A stretch of 64,000 bases of DNA from Bacteroidota bacterium (GCA_003164895.1 PLUL01000020.1:1-64000); one strand, 5' to 3'. Positions 15,652 to 24,185 are shown, counted from the stretch's first letter. Program-made: numbers and translations. Notes: generated by a model from the sequence alone, not told the origin.

Positions 15652-16752
15652 TTGAGTAAAATTATTTCCATAGGAACAGCAGTGCCTAAATACGGTACAA
15701 AACAAATTGCACTATTGGATTTTATGCATACAGCATATAAAGATGATTCTGCCTCACGTAAGCTAAAAATACTATTTCACCATAGCGGGATAAATACCCG
15801 TTATTCAGTAATTCCTGATTTTGATACCAGTAATACAGAACACTATCTTTTTAATGGAAATCCCGAGCCTCCAACTGTTGAAAAAAGGTTAGGACAATAT
15901 AAAGAACATGCGGTTTCACTTGCTATAGACGCAATTCAGAATTCATTAGAAAAGATCAATACAACTGTATCGGAGTTTGGTATCACGCATTTAATTACGG
16001 TTTCCTGTACCGGGATATATGCGCCCGGTATTGATACAGAGATCATGGAGCAATTGGATTTGCCGAATGATATTTTTCACACCTCCATCAATTTCATGGG
16101 TTGTAATGCGGCATTTCCTGCATTAAAAATTGCAGATATGATTGCCAAAACAGATGAACAGGCAAAAGTGCTGATCATATGTGTGGAATTGTGTACCATC
16201 CATTTTCAGCCAAAGGATGATCATGATAATTTATTATCGAACACCATTTTTGGTGATGGAGCTGCGGCTGTTATTGTTGTGTCGGATACAGCGGCTAAAC
16301 AAAATCATCAAGCCGGGTTGACTATAAATGGATTCTACTCCTTGCTTCTTAACAAAGGAAAAGATCTGATGGGCTGGAATATTACACCTATTAATTTTGA
16401 AATGATCCTGGATGCGAAGATTCCTGAATTCATTGGCGAGGAAGTAAATGAAATTGTTTTGAAAGCAGGAAAAAAATTAAATATAAAACCTTCAGCAATT
16501 AATAAATGGGCAATACATCCGGGCGGAAAAAAAATATTAGACACGATAAAAAAACAATTGCAATTGAATGATGCAGATATGCAGTATTCGTACAACGTAT
16601 TGAATGAATATGGAAATATGTCGTCACCAACCATTTTGTTCGTCTTGAATGAAATCATGCAAACCGAGCACGAACCAAATGAAACGATTTTCTCCATTGG
16701 TTTTGCACCGGGATTAAGTATTGAAACCGCCTTGTTTACTTATGTCGAATAA
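15652..16752 (+). CDS. Type III polyketide synthase
   Basis: 366 residues, TTG start one base after the UbiA stop. Chalcone/alkylresorcinol synthase-like thiolase fold with the catalytic triad visible: Cys151 in NFMGCNAAFPALK, His289 in WAIHPGGKKIL and Asn322 in EYGNMSSPTILF. It condenses malonyl-CoA onto an acyl-CoA starter to give a resorcinol, pyrone or related phenolic product. Starter preference cannot be read from sequence. The neighbours (prenyl-, methyl-transferase, flavin hydroxylase) suggest a decorated phenolic lipid or meroterpenoid. It overlaps the methyltransferase gene by 11 bases. Confidence 0.93.
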   Translation: MSKIISIGTAVPKYGTKQIALLDFMHTAYKDDSASRKLKILFHHSGINTRYSVIPDFDTSNTEHYLFNGNPEPPTVEKRLGQYKEHAVSLAIDAIQNSLEKINTTVSEFGITHLITVSCTGIYAPGIDTEIMEQLDLPNDIFHTSINFMGCNAAFPALKIADMIAKTDEQAKVLIICVELCTIHFQPKDDHDNLLSNTIFGDGAAAVIVVSDTAAKQNHQAGLTINGFYSLLLNKGKDLMGWNITPINFEMILDAKIPEFIGEEVNEIVLKAGKKLNIKPSAINKWAIHPGGKKILDTIKKQLQLNDADMQYSYNVLNEYGNMSSPTILFVLNEIMQTEHEPNETIFSIGFAPGLSIETALFTYVE

Positions 16753-17470
16753 ATTTACATATCGGTCCGATGAAAAGGAATTGCTCGATAAACCAAATAT
16801 CAATCGTGGTTTACTAAACAAAAACCTTAGAGAACTTGATATTCTTAACAGGACAACCGGAGGGCACGCTATTTCGTTAAAAGGAATAAAACAATTAATT
16901 ACTGATCATGATAAGATATATCATGTTGTTGATTTAGGATGTGGCAGTGGCGATGCGTTAAAAGTCATTGCTGATTGGACACGGTTAAATAATTACAGTG
17001 TAAGGTTAACCGGTGTGGATATGAATGTCAATGCAATTGATTATTTGAAAATCCATTGTGTAAATTATCCGGAGATCAGCGGCATTACCACAGATTACCA
17101 GGATTACCTTAATAAAAATGAGGTAATTGATATTGTACATTGTTCTTTGTTTTGTCACCATTTAAATGACGATGAACTGTTACGTTTATTTATTTATTTC
17201 AGGCAACATGTTAAAACCGGTTTTATTATCAACGATCTGCAGCGGCACTGGCTGGCATATTATAGCGCATGGGTTTTTACACGGTTATTGAATGGTACGG
17301 AACTGGCAAAAAATGATGGACCTATCTCTGTTTTACGCGGGTTCAAATCCGGTGAACTTATTTATTTGCTTAACCAAACAAACATCGTAGACTATTCAAT
17401 TCAAAAAGAATTGCTGTTTCGATTTTTGATTGTTGGAAAAACAGAAAAGCATGAATCAATTGCAAGATAA
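16742..17470 (+). CDS. Class I SAM-dependent methyltransferase (polyketide tailoring)
   Basis: 242 residues from the ATG at 16742; an upstream TTG at 16721 is less likely. It has the Rossmann motif I HVVDLGCGSGDALKVIADW (about 61-79) and an acidic strand end at GVDMN. The pattern FCHHLNDDEL after motif III is shared with methyltransferases beside bacterial type III PKS genes. It overlaps the PKS gene upstream by 11 bases and the monooxygenase downstream by 20, which argues for tight co-translation. Likely O- or C-methylates the PKS product. Confidence 0.82.
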   Translation: MSNKFTYRSDEKELLDKPNINRGLLNKNLRELDILNRTTGGHAISLKGIKQLITDHDKIYHVVDLGCGSGDALKVIADWTRLNNYSVRLTGVDMNVNAIDYLKIHCVNYPEISGITTDYQDYLNKNEVIDIVHCSLFCHHLNDDELLRLFIYFRQHVKTGFIINDLQRHWLAYYSAWVFTRLLNGTELAKNDGPISVLRGFKSGELIYLLNQTNIVDYSIQKELLFRFLIVGKTEKHESIAR

Positions 17471-19055
17471 AACAACCGAAGTTCTTATTGTTGGTGCCGG
17501 ACCTTCAGGACTGATGATGGCGTGTCAGCTGGCGATTCATGGTATTCATTTTCGTATCATTGATAAGAAAGAACATGCTGTCACTTATTCCGGTGCATTA
17601 ATCGTTCATGCAAGAACTGTAGAAATTTTTAACCAGATGGGAATTTCTGAAAAAGTAGTGGAGGAAGCAATTATTGCCAATGTTCTGAGTATCTTTTTCA
17701 ACGGAAAAAAAACAATTCAGATTTCTTTAAAAGATATTGGGCAAGGGCTTACAAAATTCCCAAATTTGTATCTGATAGAGCAATCAAAAACGGAACAACT
17801 ATTAATTGACTTTGTTTCTGCTCAGGGTTTTTCTGTTGAAAGAAGAACAGAATTGAAAAGTTTTACTCAGGATGAAACAGGTGTTACTTCTGTTCTAAAA
17901 CTCGCTGATGGAAAAGAAGAAACTATAAAAACAAACTATTTAATTGCTGCTGATGGCGGACACAGCATTGTTCGTGAACAATTAAAAATTCATTTCGTCG
18001 GTAAAATGCACCCTGTATCTTTATTTATTATTGATTGCAAAGCAGAACTTGATTTACCCTCTGATGAAATGTGTTTTTCATTTTCAGATGCTTCCACCTC
18101 AGGATTTTTCCCAATGAAAAATGGAAGAAAGCGCATAGATGGAGTGATACCTAAGGAATTGGAAGGTAACGAACATATTACATTTGATGACATAGAAAAA
18201 AAATTTGCAGAAAGACTTCGCATGAAAATCAAGTTATACAATCCTGAATGGTTTTCTGTTTCTCATTCGAATCAGCAATATGCTTTATCCTATCAAAAAA
18301 ATCGTTGTTTCTTAGTGGGAGATGCGGCACATACTTTCACTCCGGTTGGCGCACAAGGTATGAATACAGGATTACAGGATGCTTATAATTTGGCTTGGAA
18401 ACTCGCGTTTGTAATTAAGGGAAAAGCAAAGAGTACACTTTTTGATACTTATTCTGCCGAAAGGCAAAACATCGCGAAAAAGTTGGTGCGCTCTACCAGC
18501 AGAATATATAATCTGGTAACAAGTCAAAATAGTTTTACTAAAACATTTCGCCTGCATGTGCTTACACACCTGATGAAATGGATATTACCTCTTATAGAAA
18601 AACAAAAATCTTTTCGCCAGTTTTGTTTTAACGCCATATCCGAAATTGGAATTAATTACAGGAAAAGTCCATTATCGCAGGGTGCATCCACAGGCAATTT
18701 TCCGGATTGTGCACCGCACCCGGGCGACAGGTTACCTTATCTGGTATTTAATGATAATGATAAAGAAATAAATATCCAGGAAAAAATAAAAGGGACTGAC
18801 TTTACACTTTTCCTTTTTGCTAAGGATTCTCCTCCACTTGAAATTATAAAAGTTGCAGAAAAATATAAAAATGTGTTATCCTTTGAAACTATTCCATTTA
18901 CATCAGAAACAAAATTACTGTATGACCATTTTGGTATGGAGAATGGCGGTTGTTATCTTATCCGGCCAGATATGTACGTTGCTTTTCGGTCAGCTACGTT
19001 GAATCCCCATTATTTGAATAATTATTTACAACAGTTCCTGGTGCTTCACCAATAA
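17451..19055 (+). CDS. FAD-dependent aromatic monooxygenase (group A)
   Basis: 534 residues from the ATG at 17451. The FAD-binding start VLIVGAGPSGLMMACQLA (about 12-29) and the second FAD motif CFLVGDAAHTFTPVGAQGMN (about 286-305) with GLQDAYNLAWKL define a phenol hydroxylase/PHBH-type flavoenzyme. A C-terminal thioredoxin-like region (about 430-530) as in PheA/TfdB relatives is plausible. It would hydroxylate the aromatic ring made by the PKS, perhaps leading to a quinone. Co-translated with the methyltransferase. Confidence 0.88.
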   Translation: MNQLQDKTTEVLIVGAGPSGLMMACQLAIHGIHFRIIDKKEHAVTYSGALIVHARTVEIFNQMGISEKVVEEAIIANVLSIFFNGKKTIQISLKDIGQGLTKFPNLYLIEQSKTEQLLIDFVSAQGFSVERRTELKSFTQDETGVTSVLKLADGKEETIKTNYLIAADGGHSIVREQLKIHFVGKMHPVSLFIIDCKAELDLPSDEMCFSFSDASTSGFFPMKNGRKRIDGVIPKELEGNEHITFDDIEKKFAERLRMKIKLYNPEWFSVSHSNQQYALSYQKNRCFLVGDAAHTFTPVGAQGMNTGLQDAYNLAWKLAFVIKGKAKSTLFDTYSAERQNIAKKLVRSTSRIYNLVTSQNSFTKTFRLHVLTHLMKWILPLIEKQKSFRQFCFNAISEIGINYRKSPLSQGASTGNFPDCAPHPGDRLPYLVFNDNDKEINIQEKIKGTDFTLFLFAKDSPPLEIIKVAEKYKNVLSFETIPFTSETKLLYDHFGMENGGCYLIRPDMYVAFRSATLNPHYLNNYLQQFLVLHQ

Positions 19056-19079
19056 TTTTTAATCTTAAATTCATAAACG

Positions 19080-19511
19080 ATGAGATCATTTATCTTCTGG
19101 CAACGATGGTTATTTTTCAGCAGCATTTTATTTGCCGTGTTCGGGATTGTTTTTGCCGTATATGGAAATAATCCTTTTTTTATGCCTTATAATAAAGCGC
19201 TTGCCCACGTTTTTTGGTCAAGCGCAAATATACCCGCTGAGACAGAAACGTTCAGAGCTTTTATATGGGGACCGTTAGGTGGCACCATTGCCTGTTGTTA
19301 TATTTTACTGGCATTTATAGCATGGTTCCCATTCCAGAGAAAAGAGCGTTGGGCACGAAATGCAATTATGGTTGCATTCGGAGTGTGGGTACTATTGGAT
19401 TCGGCTGCTTGCCTCTATTATAGTGTATATTTTCAGATTTATATCATTAATGCATTTTCCATACTGGTAAAAGCACTTCCGATAATTTTCACATGGAAGG
19501 AATTTAAATAA
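19080..19511 (+). CDS. Four-helix membrane protein of the PKS cluster, function unknown
   Basis: 143 residues with four predicted membrane segments (about 9-30, 63-84, 92-112, 118-138). No recognised motif. It lies 24 bases after the monooxygenase and 55 before idi, in the same direction, so it is probably part of the cluster. It may help handle a hydrophobic product. Confidence 0.55.
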   Translation: MRSFIFWQRWLFFSSILFAVFGIVFAVYGNNPFFMPYNKALAHVFWSSANIPAETETFRAFIWGPLGGTIACCYILLAFIAWFPFQRKERWARNAIMVAFGVWVLLDSAACLYYSVYFQIYIINAFSILVKALPIIFTWKEFK

Positions 19512-19566
19512 TGGAGATGGAAAGTTCATATAATTTTTACTATCAGATCAATTAGAAAATTTTAAA

Positions 19567-20124
19567 ATGGAAAATAAAAAAGTTATTCTGGTAGATGAAA
19601 ATGATATTCCAGTAGGAGCTATGGAAAAAATGGAAGCTCATAGGAAAGGAGAGCTACATCGTGCCTTTTCCATTTTTATTTTCAACTCTAAAGGAGAATT
19701 ATTGCTTCAAAGAAGGGCTGTGGATAAGTATCATTCAGGTGGACTCTGGACAAATACCTGCTGCAGTCATCCTCAGCCGGGAGAAAACCTACAGGAATCG
19801 GTACATATACGTTTGTATGAAGAAATGGGTTTTTCATGTGATCTTGAAAATATTTTTCATTTTATCTACAAATCCAAATTGGATCATGGACTAATTGAGC
19901 ATGAATTGGATCATGTTTTTATAGGATATTATGATGAAAATCCAAAAATAAATATTCATGAAGTTGTCGAATGGAAATATATGCCAGTTGATCACATAGA
20001 ACAAAATATGAAATTAAATCCTACCCATTACACCGCTTGGTTTAAAATATGTTTTACTAAAGTTTTAAAATACATTCAACAGGAGAATAGCACAGCGCTT
20101 TCTGAACAAATATTGAATGTGTGA
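19567..20124 (+). CDS. idi: Isopentenyl-diphosphate delta-isomerase, type 1
   Basis: 185 residues, Nudix-fold type 1 enzyme that interconverts IPP and DMAPP. Visible: HRAFSIFIFN, LLLQRRAVDKYHSGGLW, catalytic Cys66 in NTCCSHPQPGE, the Nudix-like helix ESVHIRLYEEMGF and the metal/catalytic Glu in EHELDHVF (about 111-113). It would supply DMAPP-derived prenyl donors for the UbiA enzyme in the cluster. Its stop codon (20122-20124) is inside element copy 7. Confidence 0.95.
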   Translation: MENKKVILVDENDIPVGAMEKMEAHRKGELHRAFSIFIFNSKGELLLQRRAVDKYHSGGLWTNTCCSHPQPGENLQESVHIRLYEEMGFSCDLENIFHFIYKSKLDHGLIEHELDHVFIGYYDENPKINIHEVVEWKYMPVDHIEQNMKLNPTHYTAWFKICFTKVLKYIQQENSTALSEQILNV

Positions 20125-20184
20125 ATGATGTAACCTAATTCTATAATGATATAACACTCATTGAAGCAAAATGGTTGTCCTTTG
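20119..20184 (+). promoter_or_regulatory. 66-bp repeated stress promoter element, copy 7
   Basis: GTGTGAAT at 20119 overlaps the idi stop codon. TGTAAC lies at 20129, ATAAC in the second repeat, and a GTCCTTTG box at 20177-20184. This is the most divergent -7 box of the set, but spacing is unchanged. The downstream ATG is at 20207. Confidence 0.65.
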
Positions 20185-20206
20185 TTATAGTCTAAAAATA
20201 AAAATT

Positions 20207-20407
20207 ATGAAAAAAATATTAGTAGTCTTTAGTTTGTCAATAATATTCTTTTCCTCTTGTGAAGTGGAGTTGAGAGACGGACGTAGCTATCATCACTACA
20301 GAGGGTATGAACATTCTCATTATCCGAATCATCATGAGATATATAACCACGGTTATCATCATGATGCACATGGTGGAGAGATTCTGTTACAGCCGTTACA
20401 TAATTAG
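20207..20407 (+). CDS. Small His-rich lipoprotein
   Basis: 66 residues. The signal sequence ends in FSSC with the lipidated Cys at 18. The mature 49 residues carry 11 His and several Tyr (HHYRGYEHSHYPNHHEIY, HGYHHDAHGG). A metal-binding (Zn, Cu, Ni) surface peptide is the obvious guess; none is proven. A start at 20171 is rejected because it lies upstream of the -7 box. Confidence 0.65.
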   Translation: MKKILVVFSLSIIFFSSCEVELRDGRSYHHYRGYEHSHYPNHHEIYNHGYHHDAHGGEILLQPLHN

Positions 20408-20442
20408 GGCATTTATTTAATATCAATTAGTAGTTGAAAAAT

Positions 20443-20934
20443 ATGAAAGCAGTAAAAAATAATTCGCAATCAGCGAAAACGCCCCTGAAACAATTAAAAA
20501 ACATTTCTGTTTTTTTAGTAGATGATAACAAATCGTATTTAACCATATTGGTTCACTACCTACACAAACATTTTAAATCTAAAATACAGATTGATTCTTT
20601 TATCAACGGAGAAGATTGTTTGAAAGAAATTGAGAAAAAACCAACCATAGAAATTGTAATACTCGATTATTATTTAAACGCTAAATCGAAAAACGCAATG
20701 AATGGATTGGAAGTTCTGAAAAAAATAAAGGTAATTAATTCTGAAATAATTGTCATTATGTTATCTGCTGAGGATAAATTGCAAATAGCGACAGACTGTA
20801 TTGCGTTCGGTTCGTATGAATATGTTGTAAAAAGCGAAACTTCATTTATTCGAATACAAAATATTCTTAAAAATCTTATCTATAATGTCGGGCTACAGTC
20901 CTACTATTCGCAAGATATTGGCGGTGAGTCATAA
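20443..20934 (+). CDS. Single-domain response regulator
   Basis: 163 residues from the ATG at 20443 (a TTG at 20434 is possible). Receiver fold with D27/D28 in VFLVDDNKSYL, phospho-acceptor D75 in IVILDYYLN and K in YVVKS. A 20-residue basic N-terminal extension precedes the domain. No output domain, and no kinase adjacent; the kinase at 3823 in the same regulon is a candidate partner. Confidence 0.82.
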   Translation: MKAVKNNSQSAKTPLKQLKNISVFLVDDNKSYLTILVHYLHKHFKSKIQIDSFINGEDCLKEIEKKPTIEIVILDYYLNAKSKNAMNGLEVLKKIKVINSEIIVIMLSAEDKLQIATDCIAFGSYEYVVKSETSFIRIQNILKNLIYNVGLQSYYSQDIGGES

Positions 20935-20990
20935 CAGCAAGAAATAAATTATCTCAACCACAAGTAAGTAAACAACATAAAAAATTTATC

Positions 20991-21194
20991 ATGGCATACA
21001 CAACATCAGATTTCACAGCAGGAGAAAAAGTAACATTCGTCCCTGATTACGCTGGAGGCGACTTGCTTCATGGTGATTGTATAGACGGAACGGTGTACAG
21101 TTGTAATAAAGATAAAGTGTTCGTCAGGCACATGAAAAGCGGACTGCCTGCTCAAGCGCACGATCCGAATTGCCTGGTAAAGAATGATTGGTGA
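20991..21194 (+). CDS. Small conserved protein, function unknown
   Basis: 67 residues: KVTFVPDYAGGDLLHGDCIDG, VYSCNKDKVFVRH and QAHDPNCLVKNDW. It looks like a compact beta-barrel of about 60 residues, similar in feel to KOW/SH3-type folds. Three Cys are conserved-looking. No known family is assigned. It is part of the copy 7 run between the receiver and a universal stress protein. Confidence 0.55.
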   Translation: MAYTTSDFTAGEKVTFVPDYAGGDLLHGDCIDGTVYSCNKDKVFVRHMKSGLPAQAHDPNCLVKNDW

Positions 21195-21247
21195 ACACTT
21201 TTACGACAGTTGAAACCGGATATAGTTTACTATCTAAAATAAAAACA

Positions 21248-22072
21248 ATGAAAACAATTCTTGTACCTACAGATTATTCAGATGTTGCAAATAATGCTTT
21301 GCAATATGCTGTTGAACTTGCCAAGTTCAGTAATGCAAAAATAATTTTACTTCACGCTTATCAAATCCCCATTCCCAGCGGAGAAGCTCTTACGCTTATG
21401 GTTCCCATGCAAGAATTTGAAAAAGAAAATTCGAAAAGGATAAAAAAACTTGAGAAAAAAATAATAGCTGAAACTTCAGGGAAAATAAAGATTGAATCTT
21501 TTATACGAACAGGATTTGTATCAGATGAAATCCTGGATGTAGCAAAAGAAAAAAGTGTTGACTTAATTGTAATGGGTGTAACAGGCGGAAACAAACTGAC
21601 TGAGACTTTATTGGGTAGCAATACTACATCTGTAATAAAGCAAACACACACTCCGGTTTTGGTAATTCCTAAAGATGCGCGATATAAAGAAGTAAAAAAA
21701 ATAGTATTAACTTGCAATTACAATGAACCTCTTAATGAAAGTGCAATAAAAAGATTCACACAGTTTGCTAAACTATTCAAGGCAAAAATTTTAGTGCTTG
21801 ATGTGGAGAAACCTATTGCAATTCCTATGTATGAAAACAATGTTGCAGGTGAAGTGCTGGAAAAATCTCTAAAGAATGTTGAGCATGTCATGTTCTATTC
21901 TTCATCAGATGACATGACGGAAGAAATAAATTCATTTGCTGATACTCATAAATGCGATTGGATAGCTATGATTCCTCATAAACACAATATACTAAATCGG
22001 CTTTTTCATGAAAGTAATACAAAGAAAATGGCGTTTCACACACATACCCCTTTATTGTCAATTCACGATTAA
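21248..22072 (+). CDS. Tandem universal stress protein (two USP domains)
   Basis: 274 residues from the ATG at 21248; the frame opens at 21188 but begins with unrelated residues. The first USP domain (about 1-140) has ILVPTDYSDVANNALQYAVELA and the nucleotide-binding-type stretch MGVTGGNKLTETLLGSNT. The second domain (about 145-274) starts KKIVLTCNYNEPLN and lacks a clear G-rich loop. Such tandem USPs are cytosolic stress proteins. Last gene before element copy 8. Confidence 0.88.
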   Translation: MKTILVPTDYSDVANNALQYAVELAKFSNAKIILLHAYQIPIPSGEALTLMVPMQEFEKENSKRIKKLEKKIIAETSGKIKIESFIRTGFVSDEILDVAKEKSVDLIVMGVTGGNKLTETLLGSNTTSVIKQTHTPVLVIPKDARYKEVKKIVLTCNYNEPLNESAIKRFTQFAKLFKAKILVLDVEKPIAIPMYENNVAGEVLEKSLKNVEHVMFYSSSDDMTEEINSFADTHKCDWIAMIPHKHNILNRLFHESNTKKMAFHTHTPLLSIHD

Positions 22073-22130
22073 GAATTCAGCTCCACCGTTTGCGTTCTCT
22101 GCTAATACCATTTTTCTCCTCTTTTCAAAT

Positions 22131-22196
22131 ATGTGAATCATGTAACTCTTATATAGAGTTGTGTAACACTTTTCGCAGCGAATTCACTCATCTTTA
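22131..22196 (+). promoter_or_regulatory. 66-bp repeated stress promoter element, copy 8
   Basis: ATGTGAAT at 22131 (one mismatch to GTGTGAAT), TGTAAC at 22141 and 22162, and a CATCTTTA box at 22189-22196. It controls the SHOCT-PPK2-USP-DUF2061 run starting at 22238. Confidence 0.7.
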
Positions 22197-22237
22197 TACT
22201 GTTGTGAAAATTCATTCGCAACATAAAATTAAAAACT

Positions 22238-22468
22238 ATGTTATACGATGGCTATCACTTCTGGGGAATGCACCTTTTATGGTGGTTCATTTGGTTAGGT
22301 TTTATGTTTTGGGTATTTGTAATTCCTTATAATATTCCGGGTCAGCGAATGAAGAAAGATTCTCCGCTTGACATTCTGAAAAAACGATTTGCTTCAGGAC
22401 AAATAAAGACCGAAGAATATCAGGAAAAGAAAAAGATACTTGAAAGCGATATTGCGAAACAAAGTTAG
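22238..22468 (+). CDS. Small membrane protein with SHOCT domain
   Basis: 76 residues: one Trp/Phe-rich membrane helix (about 12-30, LLWWFIWLGFMFWVFVI), then a C-terminal SHOCT motif (SPLDILKKRFASGQIKTEEY, about 42-61). SHOCT segments are short oligomerisation helices found on many membrane proteins. The promoter-to-ATG distance is 42 bases. First gene of the PPK2 operon. Confidence 0.82.
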   Translation: MLYDGYHFWGMHLLWWFIWLGFMFWVFVIPYNIPGQRMKKDSPLDILKKRFASGQIKTEEYQEKKKILESDIAKQS

Positions 22469-22515
22469 ATCACATCAGTTGATATTTTCGCCTTTAATTC
22501 TTTAAAAACAGTGCT

Positions 22516-23397
22516 ATGAATTGGAAACAGTGCAAAGTAAAATCTACTAATGATTTTAAACTATCAGAAATTGATACGCACTCCAGCATAAAGCAGCTTC
22601 ATAAAAAAGAGTTAAAGGCGAAACTGTTCAATGATGTTATAGAAATATCAAAACTTCAGAATAAATTATTTGCAGAGAACCGTCAGTCTTTGTTGATCAT
22701 CCTGCAAGGAATGGACAGTGCCGGCAAGGACGGAACCATTAAACATATTATGCGCGGAGTAAATCCACAAGGTGTTCATGTTAGCAGTTTCAAACATCCT
22801 TCTGTTTTAGAATTAGAACATGATTACTTATGGCGACACGCTCAGAAATTACCCGAGCACGGACAGATAACTATTTTCAACCGCTCGCATTATGAGAATG
22901 TGCTTATTTCAAAAGTACATCCCGAACTAGTATTAGCTGAACGACTTCCCAAAATCAACAGCATTGATAAGATTGATAAAAATTTCTGGCAGACACGATA
23001 TAAACAGATCAATTATTTCGAAAAGAATACCGTGACAAACGGAACACATATTTTGAAGTTCTTTCTCCATATATCCAAACGAGAACAACGCAATCGGTTC
23101 TTAGAAAGAATTGAGAACAAAGAAAAGCACTGGAAGTTTTCCTCTAATGATATTACCGAGCGTAAATTCTGGGACGATTATCACCATGCGTATGAACATG
23201 CGTTGAAAAACACCAGTACAAAAATTGCTCCCTGGTATATTATTCCGGCTGATGAAAAACTATACGCTCATCTGCTGATAGGAAAAATAATTTTAGAGAA
23301 ACTAAAGAAAATGAATCCTTCTTTTCCTCCGATAGATAAAAAGGAAAGAAAATTATTGAAGCAGGCAAAACAAAAATTAAAAAAAGAAAATAAATAA
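22516..23397 (+). CDS. Polyphosphate kinase 2 family protein
   Basis: 293 residues. Transfers phosphate between polyphosphate and nucleotides. Walker A GMDSAGKDGT (65-74), Walker B-like FNRSHYENV (121-129), and the lid region FLHISKREQRNRFLERI (about 188-204) are intact. The FNRSHYENV form and length match the class that phosphorylates nucleoside mono- or diphosphates with polyP. It has a Lys-rich C-terminal tail. Its presence in a stress operon fits energy rescue from polyphosphate. Confidence 0.9.
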   Translation: MNWKQCKVKSTNDFKLSEIDTHSSIKQLHKKELKAKLFNDVIEISKLQNKLFAENRQSLLIILQGMDSAGKDGTIKHIMRGVNPQGVHVSSFKHPSVLELEHDYLWRHAQKLPEHGQITIFNRSHYENVLISKVHPELVLAERLPKINSIDKIDKNFWQTRYKQINYFEKNTVTNGTHILKFFLHISKREQRNRFLERIENKEKHWKFSSNDITERKFWDDYHHAYEHALKNTSTKIAPWYIIPADEKLYAHLLIGKIILEKLKKMNPSFPPIDKKERKLLKQAKQKLKKENK

Positions 23398-23398
23398 T

Positions 23399-23830
23399 AT
23401 GAACTACCGTAAAATATTAATAGCCGTTGACGATGGACCCACTGCCGAAACAGTGGCATCGAACGGCTTGCAACTTGCACAGCAACTCAATGCAGAAATA
23501 GCATTGATAAGCGTTGTTGACACCGAATTTTTAATGACCGATGGAGGACTGACGCCACGAGAAATGGCAGACATTATTAAAATAGATTTCAAGAAAAGTC
23601 AAAAAATAATTATGTATAAAGTGTTTAAGGACATTCAGGTAAGTGCATTTGTTGAAGAAGGAAAACCTTTTGAAATGATCTTGAAAGTTGCCGGAGAATG
23701 GCAGGCAGATTTAATTGTAGTAGGAACGCATGGCAGAACCGGACTCGCTCATTTGCTGATGGGCAGCGTGGCTGAATCGGTGATAAGGCACTCAACAAAA
23801 CCAATAGTTGTTGTTCCAACCAAACCATGA
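23399..23830 (+). CDS. Universal stress protein, ATP-binding type
   Basis: 143 residues. KILIAVDDGPTAE at the N-terminus, and the complete nucleotide motif VVGTHGRTGLAHLLMGSVAE (about 112-131) matching G-2x-G-9x-G(S). One base after the PPK2 stop, and overlapping the next gene by 4 bases (ATGA). Likely binds ATP in the cytosol. Confidence 0.92.
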   Translation: MNYRKILIAVDDGPTAETVASNGLQLAQQLNAEIALISVVDTEFLMTDGGLTPREMADIIKIDFKKSQKIIMYKVFKDIQVSAFVEEGKPFEMILKVAGEWQADLIVVGTHGRTGLAHLLMGSVAESVIRHSTKPIVVVPTKP

Positions 23831-24090
23831 TAGAAAAACTTCCTCCCGAGATACATCACGCAGTGGAAACGCTGGGCAGATCGGTTGTAAAAACACTGAG
23901 CTACAGGATTACAATTTTAATTCTCGACTTTGTATGCATTTATATTTTTACCGGACAGGTAAGGATAGCATTGGGGTTTATGATTGCGAGTAATATTTAT
24001 GCAACGCTGGGTTATTTCCTGCACGAACGCATTTGGGGAAAAATAAAGTGGGGCAAGATAATTTATAAGAGGGTGGATGAGGTAAAATAA
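23827..24090 (+). CDS. DUF2061 membrane protein
   Basis: 87 residues with two membrane helices (about 27-43 and 46-65) and the family end YFLHERIWGKIKWGK. DUF2061 proteins are small inner-membrane proteins of unknown role. Translationally coupled to the universal stress protein by an ATGA overlap. Confidence 0.85.
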   Translation: MIEKLPPEIHHAVETLGRSVVKTLSYRITILILDFVCIYIFTGQVRIALGFMIASNIYATLGYFLHERIWGKIKWGKIIYKRVDEVK

Positions 24091-24185
24091 TTCCTTCCTC
24101 TGCCGAAATTCTAAGTACGTTAAGGATATAAAAACTTCTGCTGTATGCTAATATGCCTATACAGTAAATACAGTCGTATAAAAAT

